DNA of 64,000 nt from Aporrectodea caliginosa (GCA_020284085.1 JACEVL010000499.1:167001-231000), one strand, 5' to 3'. Numbered from the stretch's first letter, positions 11,090-30,954 are shown. Program-made: numbers and translations. The notes: generated by a model from the sequence alone, not told the origin.

Positions 11090-11179
11090 AGACGTGGTGT
11101 CACAGCCACCGAAAGAATGAATGACAAGCATACATTTGCAGGCATTGCAGCCTATCTTGAACTGCATGGAACTGACGCT

Positions 11180-11691
11180 TATGCATTTCCCTCCTACCAT
11201 TTAACCAGTTGTGCCAATCTTTGTTTCACACACAAAGTACATATCAGGCATACCTGGACTGGTATGATAAAGCAGCAATGCAAATATATCTGTATCCTCT
11301 GCCAATACAGCTACAGGTAGCCTACGTTACCCTGCCTAGCACAGTCCAAAGCCACTGGCACATTTAGAGTATCAGCACCTCCAAGTGCTTGATGGACTGC
11401 AATGCCATTCTCTTGCAAATAATGCATCAACAAGACAATGAAAGACTTCTTATTGGCTGTGTTAGCTAGGAATGGTTCTTGTGGTCCGACATTCTTGGTG
11501 TGAATGTCAACTTGTCTCTCAGGTCCAACCTGTTCAGCCTTTCCAACACATTGTGCATGTGCATGGTCTTTAATGGAAGGTCCTGAAGCATAGCCATCAA
11601 ACACTACCCGCACTCCTCTGGCAAACCTACTTACAACAGCTAAGAACAAAGGGAGAATATTGCATAGATCCATTTCTGCATTCCACCTCAC
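11180..11691 (-). pseudogene. PIN/XPG-like family fragment with FDGY, ADTL and EDTD motifs
   Basis: The minus-strand frame 11691-11311 reads VRVVFDGYASGPSIKDHAHA, then FLANTANKKSFIVLL and GGADTLNVPVALD. After a frameshift near 11318 the adjacent frame continues VAVLAEDTDIFALLLYH. The spacing of VFDG-x5-K, then (A)DTL with a helix, then EDTDIF resembles the acidic residues of XPG/FEN1-type PIN nucleases (VFDG-x-P-x3-K; EAD; EDSDLL). This family assignment is an inference. The frameshift and missing ends show it is decayed. Confidence 0.5.
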
Positions 11692-12207
11692 TGTGCATGA
11701 CCATCAACAACATACTGAGCAAATGGCGGCAGATTTACTTAAGTTAAGCCAGATGCGAAATCGCGATACAACTCTGCTTTTATTGGTTTATGCATCAAAC
11801 CGTCCTTGAAAATAGACATTGGGTGTTACATTATTTAATTTTAGTTCATTGAATGCCTTACAATTCAATGCAATACAACTGCATTTGATATTGACCCCGA
11901 TTTCCAAAGTTCAGAAGTGCATAAAATTATGACCACTTCATGTATGAACGAACATCGCTGGTGGTGAGCAGTTGTACTGATGGACTTGCTCAAGGTCCCC
12001 ACATAGTATAAACTCCTCGATGGGGGGGGGGAGTCGAATCCGCACTCTTTGTATTCGGATAGTGTTTACACTGGTGATGAAATATTTTTGGCTGAACAGC
12101 AGCACGTAGCATTTTCACTTCTTTGCTAGTCAAGTGAAAGACCGGTATAATATGTTGGATATTATCATCCATGCAACACTAGCCCCATGAATAATGTAAA
12201 TCATTTT
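11692..12207. other. Remnant of TPI intron 3 (copy 1), 5' part lost
   Basis: From about 11800 the sequence aligns by eye with intron 3 of TPI copies 2 and 3 (TTTAATTTTAGTT-AATTGAATGCCTTA, then CAATACAACTGCATTTGAT). The break near 11750 marks where TPI copy 1 loses homology; no exon 3 precedes it. Confidence 0.6.
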
Positions 12208-13562
12208 AGTCAGAGCTCTTAGCATTCAAAATAGTCATTATTGTGCATTTAGGTGCTACAAGCAAAAAATGATATTTTTGAGTTCAGGAAGAAATTCTGA
12301 TCAAAACCTGATATAGTGCCAGTTGAAATTTTTTTATTTTTTTGGATTTTTTTTTAGTTTTTACGTTATTATATGTTAGCATAACATTGTGCAATTTGGA
12401 GCTACAAGCACAAAAAGGATATTTTTGTGTGCAGGAAGTAATTCTGAACAAGACCTGATATTGTGCCAGTTGGAAAAATTAGTTTTTTTAGTTTTTCACT
12501 TTTTTATGTTTTTTTATCATTCCAGCAAAGCTCAACTAATGCTGAGCAATGTAGCCGCCTGGCTTGGTAAATTCAAAAGCTTAACAAAAATGCTATATTG
12601 AATAATATCTGATATTGTGCCAGCTGAAACAAATTAATTTTTTTTTTAGTTTTTCACTTTTTTACGTTATTTGATGTTAGCATAACATTGTGCATTTTGG
12701 TGCCACAAGCAAAAAGAGATATTTTGTGTTCAGGAAGAAATTTGATCAAAACCTGATATTGTGCCAGTTGAAAAATAAAAGAAATTGTTTTTCAATATTT
12801 TTACTTTTTTACTGTCAATAGATGTTAGCATAACATTGTCCATTTTGGTGCAACAAGCAAAGAATTTTGTGTTCAATACATTGAACAACCTGCCAGTTGA
12901 AGTTGAAAATTTTTCTCGATTTTATTTTACTTTCTTTCGTTATTAGATGTTAGCATAACATTGTGCATTTTGGTAAAAAAAAGTGAAAATTCAAAACAAC
13001 TAATTTTTCAACTGGCACAATATCAGGTTTTGATCAGAATTTCTTCCTGAACACAAAAATATCTCTCTTTTGCTTGTGACACAAAAATGCACAATGTTAT
13101 GCTAACAACAAATAACGCAAAAAAGTGAAAAACTAAAAAAAAATAATTTGTTCCAGCTGGCACAATATCAGATATTATTCAATATAGCATTTTTGCTAAG
13201 CTTTTGAATTTACCAAGCCAGGCGGCTACATTGCTCAGCATTAGTTGAGCTTTGCTGGAATGATAAAAAAACATAAAAAAGTGAAAAAACTAAAAAAACT
13301 AATTTTTCCAACTGGCACAATATCAGGTCTTGTTCAGAATTACTTCCTGCACACAAAAATATCCTTTTTGTGCTTGTAGCTCCAAATTGCACAATGTTAT
13401 GCTAACATATAATAACGTAAAAACTAAAAAAAACTCCAAAAAAAATATTTTTTTCAACTGGCACAATATCAGGTTTTGATCAGAATTTCTTCCTGAACTC
13501 AAAAATATCATTTTTTTGCTTGTAGCACCAAAATGCACAATGTTACGCTAACAGCTCTGACT
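12208..13562. mobile_element. Fold-back element, 1.35 kb, with internal repeats
   Basis: The ends are inverted (AGTCAGAGCTCTTAGC at left; GCTAACAGCTCTGACT at right) and flanked by a 5-bp ATTTT duplication. The left part repeats blocks with GCATAACATTGTGCA and CTGATATTGTGCCAGTTG. The right part, from about 13000, carries the same blocks in reverse complement (CAACTGGCACAATATCAG). The whole element can fold into a long imperfect hairpin. It has no coding capacity. It lies in intron 3 of TPI copy 1 and is absent from copies 2 and 3. Confidence 0.85.
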
Positions 13563-14612
13563 ATTTTCAAATAAGACTCGCACGTTTTATGGAGACTTTT
13601 GAACTGTAGGCTTATTTGGAATTGGAGCAAAGATGGTTGACATACAAATCCTTTACTCTGGCTCAACTCATCGCAGGCTGTAGGCTAGCTGCTGGAGCTT
13701 TTATTCAAAAAGAATTAATAAAATGCAAAGCGGCTTAATATAGGCAGGTGTAAATGTGCTAGTCTTTCTGATTCAGCTTTTGTGTGTCACTGGGAAATTT
13801 AGGATACGTGTATTTACCGGTATAGGCCCCTAATTACATGTGCAATGCAAAAACCTGCGTTAAATGTCAGTTTCCTTTATCAAGGTTTTCTTGACTGGAG
13901 TGCCACTGTACTGACTGTAGCATGATTTTTTTTATTTCAATGATTTAGCTGATAGCAGAGAAGTTGGCACATGCATTGGCTGAAGATCTTCATGTAATAC
14001 TTTGTGTTGGCGAGAAACTTCAAGAGCGAGAAGCAAAGAAAACGGATGAAGTCATATTTAAACAGATGGAATTCATCGTTGGTAATAATACTTCTTTCAA
14101 ATTGTTTCTACTAGGGTACGTCTGACCGATTGGCAATCTTTGCCGATTTCCGATTCCGAGTAGTTGGCAATATTGATTTTTATTTGGTTCTAGGTATTGT
14201 TTGTTACTCAAAAGCCCGACTGTCCTACAACGTGTTTCATGCATGTTTAGCCTTAACCGAATGGCGAATAGTTGGTATCAGTTAAAACTTAGCCATAGGC
14301 CTAAGGACTTGGGCTTTAATTTTGGAAACATAATAATATGGAGATCCGAGACCTCTGGACGAACAATTTAACCACTGATGCCACTGGTGCGATGTCAGTG
14401 AAAATTAATGTAACTGATAGCGGTGTGACTATCAGTTTTGTTACAAATAAACGAATATAATAATAAATAATAATAACAAAGTGACACTGTTAATGAGAAA
14501 ATGCCAAGAAAATACAGTTCCAAATTAGCATACCATTAAATTAGCGCTGGTTCTCTCCGGGTCTGACATTTATAATGATATTTTCTCAATAAATATATCT
14601 AGATGCCTGTAA

Positions 14613-14978
<366 letters not shown>

Positions 14979-15440
14979 TAATAATTATAAACAATATGCT
15001 ATTCGATTACTGTGTAGAGAATTAAGTTTTTATAAAGATCTTGCTCCAATATACATAGCTATATATATATACAAGCTAGTTTTTAATTAGGCCTACAATT
15101 ACAGACCTACATGAGGTTTTGTCTGCATAATGCGTACAACCATCAAGGGAAAGTAAAGTTCCCATGTACTTTGACTCCTTGAGGAACATAGGGGAGGCAC
15201 TCGTTTTACTTCACTTTGTTCCTTGATCCGGCAATGGACGAATCCCAACTGGACATGGGCCAGTGCACGGAGGCCTAACAGGACTTACCGTGTACCCGCC
15301 ACCCACCCCCAGCCAAATTATACTGCCTGGTGGCAGAGGCATGTGTGGGCATACAACTTGCTCAGGGTCAATTATGATCGAGGAGTCGAACTCATAGCCG
15401 CATGATCACTGACTATAACCATGTTACTAAAACACCGACT

Positions 15441-15611
15441 CAGTGGAGGCGCCAGGATTTCAGGTTTGGGGGGCTAAAGCTCCAAGCCCTTCCCTTTTGT
15501 CCCCTCCTCCCTGTGATTTGCATTGATTTTCCACTTTTGGGAGGGCTGAGCCGCAGTTAGGGGGGGGGGGGGGGGGATAAGCCCCCTATCCACCAACTGC
15601 CGCCGCCACTG
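15441..15611. mobile_element. hAT-type MITE, CAGTGGAGGCG...CGCCGCCACTG family
   Basis: A 171-bp G-rich element in TPI copy-1 intron 5. It is flanked by CACCGACT and CACCGCCT (8-bp duplication with one mismatch), with inverted ends CAGTGGAGGCG and CGCCGCCACTG. Confidence 0.75.
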
Positions 15612-15699
15612 CACCGCCTAGTCACAAAGGCTACTCTCAAGCTTTCAATAAATTAATTATCTATGTTCACAGCTTCGTATACCGTCCATAACCCCAATG

Positions 15700-15889
15700 C
15701 ATGGGCGTAGCCAGAAAAAACTTCGGAAGGGTTTTAAGTTTTTGGGGTGTGTGACTGTGTGTTTCCATTGGAAATGGTCGAAAAACTTCAGTTTCTTTTC
15801 TATTTGCATATAATTGCCTAAAAAATGTTTCGGCAATTTATTTGGGTGGTGGGGGGAGGTTGAGCCCGTAAACCCCTAATACGCCCATG
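15700..15889. mobile_element. hAT-type MITE, CATGGGCGTA...TACGCCCATG family
   Basis: A 190-bp element with 10-bp perfect inverted ends and 8-bp duplications CCCCAATG (15692-15699 and 15890-15897). TPI copies 2 and 3 show the empty site (CCGTCCATAACCC), so insertion followed the gene duplication. Confidence 0.93.
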
Positions 15890-16462
15890 CCCCAATGCCT
15901 GTTTAAGTATAGCGTCTGTGTCAGCTTAATTACCACAAATAAACGAATTTGATTCATTGATCGATTGTAGGCTAGAGCGATATGTGAGCAGTTCCTTTAA
16001 GCGGCGATAGGCGTCGCCAGTATGTGATGTGGTCTAAGCAGTACTTCCGTAAAGTCACTTTAGCGTAAATAAACCATAGACATCATATATTAAATGTAAG
16101 ATGTCTATGAAATAAACCTACCGCACAACAGAGCACACAATGTTACCTAGAGTAGCTAAACCAAATCCCATCCTGGCGCCACCTATAGCAGCCATTTTTA
16201 CAGAGTCCCCCCATTGGATTCAATGTTCTTTGTCAGCAAATACAAACCATTGTGACTCAACTTAAACTGGAGAAAATTATTTTAAAACATGTGGCATAGA
16301 GCCTAAAAGTGTCAAACTTCGGATAATTTACGTAAAATAATACTACCAATGTAGGCCTATTATAATAGAACTTCTTTTCATCTTCTAACCACAGTCAATG
16401 CTGCATGATCCTTCAAAAATATGAAAATAAAAACACTTGCGACTGCCTACTGTACTGTATAG

Positions 16463-16648
<186 letters not shown>

Positions 16649-16651
16649 TGA

Positions 16652-17097
16652 TGACTGGGCCAAGACTGAATTTATAAGTAGGGCCTACATATTCTGCTGA
16701 CTGGCAAGAACTAACAGACAGAGATTGAAGGAATTCCTTAAAGTGTTTGTACAAACAATGGGCAGAAACAAGTGTTTTTGCTTTGCTGCAGACTATTTTC
16801 ACTTCTCAGTAACGCATATTATTGTAAATTGAAGACATTGATCTGTGATTCATATTAGGCTAACTGTTGTAACAGATCGATTCGATTCTCTATTTCGATA
16901 TGAAGAAGGTTTATTTTTAAAATACTCGTTGTTTCAATTTTTAAGTTCAAATAAAAGGCAGATGTTCATCAGATTCTGTATGCTGCAACTAAAACACCAT
17001 ACAACCAATATTAGTACTATTATTTCCTGCTATTAAGTTGTTATTTTAAATCATTATTTATTTGTTGCTTATATAGGCCTACACTACAGTATTCTTA
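16652..17097. other. 3' flank of TPI copy 1
   Basis: Aligns by eye with the 3' flanks of copies 2 and 3 (GAATTTAT...ATTCTGC, then TTGAAGGAATT and CAAGTGTTTT). It is probably 3' UTR and downstream sequence; no other gene was seen. Confidence 0.5.
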
Positions 17098-17570
17098 CTT
17101 TGTGGTATATAGGGCCTAAGCCCAGGGGAGGGGGTTTAAGAAAGTGTGACAGTTTGTGACAGGGGAGGGGGGTCAGGCCATGTGTGACGTCACACATTTA
17201 TTTTTTTTAAATTTTATTTATAATTTATTTTTATTTTTTTTAGCAGAATTTCATAGCTTTAAAAATAATTTTCAAAAATTTTCTGAAACATTTTAATTAG
17301 TTTTATGTCAAAATAGCATGAAATGCATATCTCCTGAATGTGTTTTTCACGATTCCTCTCGCTAGGAGCGCTAGTAATAATGCTGTTGCGAAGCCTTGTT
17401 TATGTATTAGCCTTGCTTTCGGAAGTATTATTATTTCTATGTTGAAAGTGTGACGTACTTTAGGGGGGGTCCGAGTTTTGTGACAGTTTGTGACAGGGGG
17501 GAGGGTAAAATGGTCAAAAATAGCGTGACGTACTTTATGGACGGCCCCTTTGTGGTATATAGGGCCTAAG
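17098..17570. mobile_element. MITE with GGGCCGTCCATAAAGTACG terminus, flanked by 23-bp direct repeats
   Basis: The right end read on the minus strand is GGGGCCGTCCATAAAGTACG, followed by TCACGCT. The interior holds repeated TTTGTGACAG and GTGTGACGT motifs. A 23-bp sequence beginning CTTTGTGGTATATAG occurs at both 17098-17120 and 17548-17570. The left end lacks the full terminus, so it appears truncated or rearranged. Confidence 0.6.
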
Positions 17571-18367
17571 TGGTGATAATCATTCATGTGTTGTACACTT
17601 TTCCAAAGTTCCTGTACACATACCATTGCGTTCAGGTGTCATGTTGTATTCATTCACTCATTCTAATCATTTATATAGCCCCTGTTCAAGAACCTACTCA
17701 TGAGCGCTCCCAGTCCAGCCACGACTAAAGAAAAAGACGTGAAAACAGCGCTGCCTAACGGCCAAGCAACCCTGTGGAACTAGAAGCTCAACGCTCGTCG
17801 CAGACCGTATGCTATAAATGTGTGCAAAGGAAAAGATGTTTCAAAAGAAAAGCCATTAACACAGTTTGACCTCATTGCAAGGTCCTATGTTTACCCGATT
17901 GGTGGTTTAAATTAAAACTAAAAATGCAGCAAATTAAGCCAGATTTCTATAGCCATAGCATATAAAAGTATATAGTGCACACAAAAATTCAAATTCGGTT
18001 TAACGTATTTCCATCAGTTGAGGTCAATAACTGATTAGTTAAAAGAACTGTAAAATAGAACACCCGTTAGAATAATATCCTAAATTTCACTTCCTTTACC
18101 TTAAACCTTGTTCGATCCTGTGTTGTCCAAAGATGGGATTAAAATATTGTCTAACCCAATCGATCATAATCATACAGCTTCTACACTGTAGTTTTAACAA
18201 TCTACCAGACATCTATCTACTCGAAAGCAATACGTAGTCTGGAAATCGTAGTCTGGAATTAGTAAGGTTCAAATATCCCGTAAGTAGCCTTTACCTGTAG
18301 CAGTGGTATTGTGCCCACATAGCAATACAGTAGCGTTTTTAGCATGTACCTGAACAGTGGTATGTCG
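17571..18367. other. Intergenic DNA; LINE/SINE 3'-tail fragment at 17648-17720
   Basis: At 17648-17720 an (ATTC)n tract precedes TTTATATAGCCCCTG, the reversed 3' tail seen in LINE-related fragments elsewhere in the window. No gene was seen in the rest. Confidence 0.35.
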
Positions 18368-18582
18368 GGGGGACCCGATAGCGCATTGGATAACATGTGG
18401 CACAGAGACCGAGAGGTACCGAGTTCGAGCCCCCGTTGGGCGGATATGCTTTGTAGGCTGCTATTAGCGCCGTTGTATTGCAGGCTGTCTGTTCTGTTAG
18501 TAGGGGCCTAGTTAAGATTTAAATTGCATAACATGTAAATATACAGCGCAGTGCGTTTGTCAGGCGCTTATTAAAGAAAAGA

Positions 18583-18662
<80 letters not shown>
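18368..18662 (+). mobile_element. tRNA-derived SINE with (TTA)n tail, copy 1
   Basis: Pol III-type box A (TAGCGCATTGG) and box B (GAGTTCGAGCCC) are spaced as in a tRNA. They are followed by a body containing GTAGGCTGCTATTAGCGCC and GCGTTTGTCAGGCGCTTATT, then a (TTA)n tail. The same family recurs at 20326-22555 (interrupted) and 47560-47786. Confidence 0.88.
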
Positions 18663-18665
<3 letters not shown>

Positions 18666-18779
18666 GGCAATACAGTAGCATTTACCTTAAGTTGTGGTAT
18701 TGTGTCCATTATGGCAATACAGGAGCATTTACCTGTACCTGTGGTATTACGCCCTTGCAGTCTTTGCTGAAATGGTGCC

Positions 18780-19159
18780 CAGGGCCGTAGAGACGTCCGC
18801 AGGAATTTGTTTAGGGGCCAAGAATTTTTAGGGGCAAAGTTTTGAATTGTTCAAAGAGACAAACGACGGTTCCGGAAAGCAACCGATCGCGTAACCCTCG
18901 GCGCTCGATCCCGCGATTAGAGGGTCTGGCGCCGATCCCAACAGCCTCCATGCAGCGCTTTTGGAAGCATTTGACATGATACAGAGCCTGTTGTTATAGG
19001 GTTCTGGAATCTGTTTTCAGCCATATCTGAACATTTATTTAAAAAAACAAAGCTGTTAAAAGTTTCAATTGCTAACATGATAAGTAAATTTTTTAAATAG
19101 GCCTAAGCACAAAATCCGAGAAGCAACATGCCCCTTGCACCCCCGTCCGGACGCCGATG
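18780..19159. mobile_element. hAT-type element, CAGGGCCGTAG...CGGACGCCGATG
   Basis: A 380-bp non-coding insertion flanked by ATGGTGCC (18772-18779 and 19160-19167). The paralogous segment before TPI copy 3 has the uninterrupted site (ATATGGTGCCACAATTG at about 31332). It splits the region homologous to the small secreted-protein ORF. Confidence 0.78.
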
Positions 19160-19291
19160 ATGGTGCCCCAATTTACTTGCTGATGGGTAGAAGCGACATC
19201 CGCATTCATGACAAAGGCCCTCATCCATAATATACCCATCACCACATGGTTGCAGAACACTTGTAATTTTTTCATCTAAAAAGATCTCCAT
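19160..19291 (-). pseudogene. Relative of the small Cys-rich secreted ORF, 3' end broken by a hAT insertion
   Basis: The minus-strand frame reads ITSVLQPCGDGYIMDEGLCH and ECGCRFYPSASKLGHHH. It is clearly related to the ORF at 31272-31532. The downstream part is replaced by the hAT element at 18780-19159. No signal peptide is visible upstream; a TCTTTTTAG acceptor-like site lies near 19275. Confidence 0.45.
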
Positions 19292-19551
19292 TTAATATTA
19301 ATTCACGATATTTAAATTGATGCCGTCACATTAGAATCGTGTGATTTGAACTACCAGTATTTGGAGCCCTTAATCGCAACACAGAATCAATACAATTCAA
19401 TTCAATTTATTGATCCCAAATCAACAGCAAAAACAAATCACACAATCAGGTGAAATAAAGTAAGAAACAAAGAAACGAGTAGCAGCATAGCACAAGATTG
19501 TATTTTTACAGGTAGTTACAAAACATAGTTGGATGTTGTTGACAGTGAGAT

Positions 19552-20100
19552 CAGTGTGATTCTCGTTAACGATAACGATAACGAAAATGTTCGTTAACGA
19601 AAATAAAATGATTTCGTTAACGATAACTATAACTATAACTAAAAAAAAAAATATAATTAACTATAACTATAACTATAACGAAAATAACACTAACGAAAAT
19701 TCATCTTTATTTTCGTTAATGCAAAAAATAAAAATAGGAAGTGCAGTCTGGACGATTCGACATAAATGAGAACGAAAAATTCGATATTTTTATTATGCAA
19801 TTTGTCAGTTACTTTGAAAACTCGTGTATTCATGAAGCTGAATGCAACCATGCTTCAAAGGCTTTCAAAGCTCCGAGGAAATTGTGAAACAGCGTGTTAA
19901 TAAGCACAATTTTGCTTATAGCCTTAATCATTGCAACTAAGTAGTAACTAAAATTAACTAAAATAAAAATCCATTAACTATAACTATAACTATAACTAAA
20001 AAATAATACTAACTATAACTATAACTATAACTAAAATAAAAACTCATTAACGATAACTGTAACTATAACTAAAATAAAATCTGTAAGGAGAATCACACTG
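19552..20100. mobile_element. hAT-type MITE with (AACTAT)n interior
   Basis: A 549-bp element with 13-bp perfect inverted ends CAGTGTGATTCTC / GAGAATCACACTG and 8-bp duplications AGTGAGAT (19544-19551 and 20101-20108). The interior is built of TTAACGATAACG and AACTATAACT repeats at both ends. Confidence 0.95.
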
Positions 20101-20415
20101 AGTGAGATGACTGTAACTTCACAACAAGAGTGCTATGTAGAGATATAGGCCTATATTGAAGCTCTTCCATCAATTAGGCCTATAACGCTAATGGTCCAAA
20201 ATGTATAACATGCGGTTAGTTTTAGTTTTATCTAAACTCTCTCTTAGAAATTTTTCGTGTTTTTTCTTGTATAACTTACGTACTTGTCAGCTTATTTCTA
20301 ATAAACGAAAATTGATTGAAATTGCCCGATAGCGCATTGGATAACATCTGGCACAGAGACCGAGAGGTACCGAGTTCGAGCCCCCGTTTGGCGGATATGC
20401 TTTGTAGGCTGCTAT

Positions 20416-21309
20416 TGTGGACTTTTGCTCTTTCTCTATTTCGTCCCTGGACGGGCCGAAGGTTGGGCTGGTCGTTCTGCCTATGGGTTTGCTAAGTCCA
20501 CCCCTGGGGTCGTTATGCCCTAGGGAGCCCTCCCTGTCGTCGTCCAGGTAGTCCCCGTCGCCAGCCGCGTGGAATTGGCTTCCACGCGGCAAATTCCACT
20601 TACTACTTCTTTCTCTCTGCTCGGGTGCTAAACCGAGGGACACTGGGGAGCCAGCCCAGTATTGTCCTTTGTGACCGCTGGAGGTCCCTGGATGTGGATC
20701 GGTGACTTCAGTAATCTCTAAATCACTGAAGGTTTCATTCAGACTTTCCCTATCAGGCTGGCCAGTATTCCCTTTCCTTAGGCGTCTAAGCCGTTCACTT
20801 CTCCGCAGAATCGGAGGCCTAAAATCATCTTGGGGTCCTGACGAAGGTGGGTTTGAATTGAGTGGAAGGGCGGACTTCTGTCTGAAGTCAACCGGGCAAC
20901 CAGACGGATTAGGTCGGCTGCCGCGATTTGGGCTATCGTAAGCGGTCCATTCATCTACGGAATACATCTCAGCCTCTAGATCACCCTGTCTGTCTAAAAC
21001 TGTCTGTAACGTTTCCATTGTTCTTCTCTCACTTTCCCAGGCAGCTTGCTTACTCTCTCTGGATACAGCAATTACCTCAGCCATCATCCTTTCAGTTCTC
21101 TCCTGTCTCCTTCTGTCCTCCTCCTGTCTCCTTCTGTCTTTCTCGTCCTGTCTCGCTACCGTCGTGGCTAGTGCTTCAATGGAGCCTAACAGTCTATCCA
21201 TGGCGAGGGGGTTCATCTCCGATCTTACTTCTTTACTCGTAGTGGCCCTAATGTCCTCGCTATCAGTCATGTCTCGGCTAGTTAGCAGTTCAAGAGACTG
21301 GGAGGTCAT
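20416..21309 (-). CDS. Gag-like ORF of the 2-kb element
   Basis: The frame opens at an ATG (21309, MTSQSLELL) and stays open across the element's 3' boundary into the split SINE, about 298 codons inside the element. The N-terminal third is a charged, helix-forming stretch (RQDEKDRRRQEEDRRRQERT) likely to form a coiled coil. The middle is Pro/Ser/Arg-rich and the end acidic (DGDYLDDDREG). No CCHC knuckle is seen. Charged coiled coil plus disordered segments suits a retroelement gag, but no motif proves it. Confidence 0.4.
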
Positions 21310-22417
21310 TTTCAGAGTATATTCGCTAACAAACTTCTACACAATGTCGTACAATCAATGATTACAAACAGTAATTTATAACGATCATTTACTCCTCATA
21401 TTCATCACTTTCATACAATCAAGACGTTACAGCAAGATCACTCCGGGATCCTCTTTTCTACTCGTCAATTACGGACTCTTAAGAATATCTATTCAGCGGA
21501 TAGCCTATCGTCAATACGCACTAATTACCCTTGAATTACACTACTGCAACGTTACCTTGTAGTCGACAGTCAGTCGGCTGTCATGTCATCAGATTGAGAG
21601 CCAGCGGTCTGCACTCTTGTTCCTCGTTCATCAAAGTTCATCAGCGGACGTGCGTCTGTCTTCCTTCGACTCTCTTGAGTGTCTTTAGCGGTGAGTTGTC
21701 TATCTCAATGAAGCGTACGAGTTTCTAGTTATAAATCTGTGTCGTCACTAGCTCTTATTCTAAAGAGATTGCCTGCATCGTCGTCTGTAATCTTTAACGA
21801 GGTTGACTGCGTTCTCTCCCTCGGTTTCTCTCGGCTTCTCTCGTCTCTTTCCGTTGCGGTCCTCTTTGTCCTCTGCCTCTTGCAGGTAGCACTTGTCTTC
21901 AGCAGGCTTCGTCAATCTGAAGCGTTCCTCTCTCCTCATCAGGAGCACCAAAACATCGCGTCAGTCACCAAACCGAGAGAACGACTTTTCTCTCTGTGTT
22001 CGGCTATCTTATAGTTACTCTTGTCTCGTGGAAAGGGTTGTAGGCGGTGTCCCCATGTTTCTTTCCTTCCTGACTATTGGTCGTCGCCGTGTCGCTCCTT
22101 CCGTCCGTCGCATTGTAGACCTTCTATCTGGACCGGTTCATTTCCAGATGGACGGGTTCATTTCACTGCAAGGCGGGCGTAACTTATCGTGGAACTTATG
22201 ATGGACAAGTAGGCGGCATCAGAAGGCGGCGCGTGGCGGCGGTTGATCGACGCTTCATCCGGTCACCATCCCTACGTGGGGCTGGCAGGCGTGCGCTGCT
22301 AGTCCGTCTCTGTATCCGTCAGTGTCCTGTTGTCTGTCCGTCTAAATATTCCTCTAGTCAAATCTCAGTAATGATTACGTTACAATTACTACTATTGTAA
22401 TTCCCAAATCCCTTACA
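20416..22417 (-). mobile_element. 2-kb TG...CA element inserted in the SINE (LTR-retrotransposon derivative?)
   Basis: The insertion has TG...CA ends and a 4-bp CTAT duplication, as for LTR retrotransposons. One ORF on its minus strand is gag-like. No reverse transcriptase, integrase or second LTR copy is visible, and the ORF runs into the 3' boundary. It could be a solo long terminal repeat, an internally deleted element, or an unrelated element type. Confidence 0.5.
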
Positions 22418-22785
22418 CTATTAGCGCCGTGTATTGCAGGCTGTCTGTTCTGTTAGTAGTTAAGATTTAAATTGCATAACATGTAAATGTACAGCGCAGT
22501 GCGTTTGTCAGGCGCTTATTAAAGAAAAGTTATTATTATTATTATTATTAGCCTATTATTATTAATTGATTGACTAGTGTTCAGCTTCGATATTAAATCG
22601 AAAGTTCAGAAAGGTAGGTAGACAATAAACTATACGTACGTGGAGTGTTGCAGTTTGTTTCAGTTAATCAATCAATCAATCATTTGATTCATTGAAAAGA
22701 AAGAGAGTTTGATATTCAGGAATAAGTTGAGGTGAGTCAGCTGATTTTGTGTGCCAAAAATAAACGAATTAGGCCTATAATAATA

Positions 22786-22945
22786 AAATAATCTATGACG
22801 TAATCCCTCACTACGGCAAAGATGTTGAAACGTCATTATAAGGGAAGTTACTGCAGTCGAGGTAACGGAGTAGGCCTACAATGACTTGTATTGTTGATAG
22901 TGATTTCTTGCAATAAGTAATAGATCTATGAAGTAGCATTAGAAT
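22786..22945 (+). promoter_or_regulatory. Conserved proximal promoter/5' UTR of TPI copy 2
   Basis: This block is almost identical to 32868-33021 before copy 3, whereas surrounding DNA is divergent. Shared motifs include ATGACGTAATCCCTCAC, a CRE/ATF-like TGACGTAA, and AAACGTCAT. Function is inferred from conservation and position. Confidence 0.55.

Positions 22946-30954
<8,009 letters not shown>

Larger units (their letters stand above)
20326..22555 (+). mobile_element. tRNA-derived SINE, copy 2, split by a 2-kb insertion
   Basis: The 5' part (20326-20415) carries boxes A and B. The 3' part (22418-22555) resumes at TATTAGCGCCGTGTATTG and ends in (TTA)n. The interruption falls within GGCTGCTAT|TAGCGCC, and CTAT is duplicated at both junctions. 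Confidence 0.85.

Noticed and set aside
16080..16120. Hairpin CATAGACATC...GATGTCTATG as a regulatory RNA
   Set aside because: Only 10-bp arms in A+T-rich intron, and no conservation in copies 2 and 3.
18371..18460. tRNA gene
   Set aside because: Boxes A and B are present but the cloverleaf stems do not pair, and a long non-tRNA body with a (TTA)n tail follows; it is a SINE. The same applies at 20326, 47560 and 51420-51625.
20702..22201. Plus-strand Ser/Leu-rich ORFs in the 2-kb element
   Set aside because: No motifs; antisense or leader sequence of the gag-like ORF.
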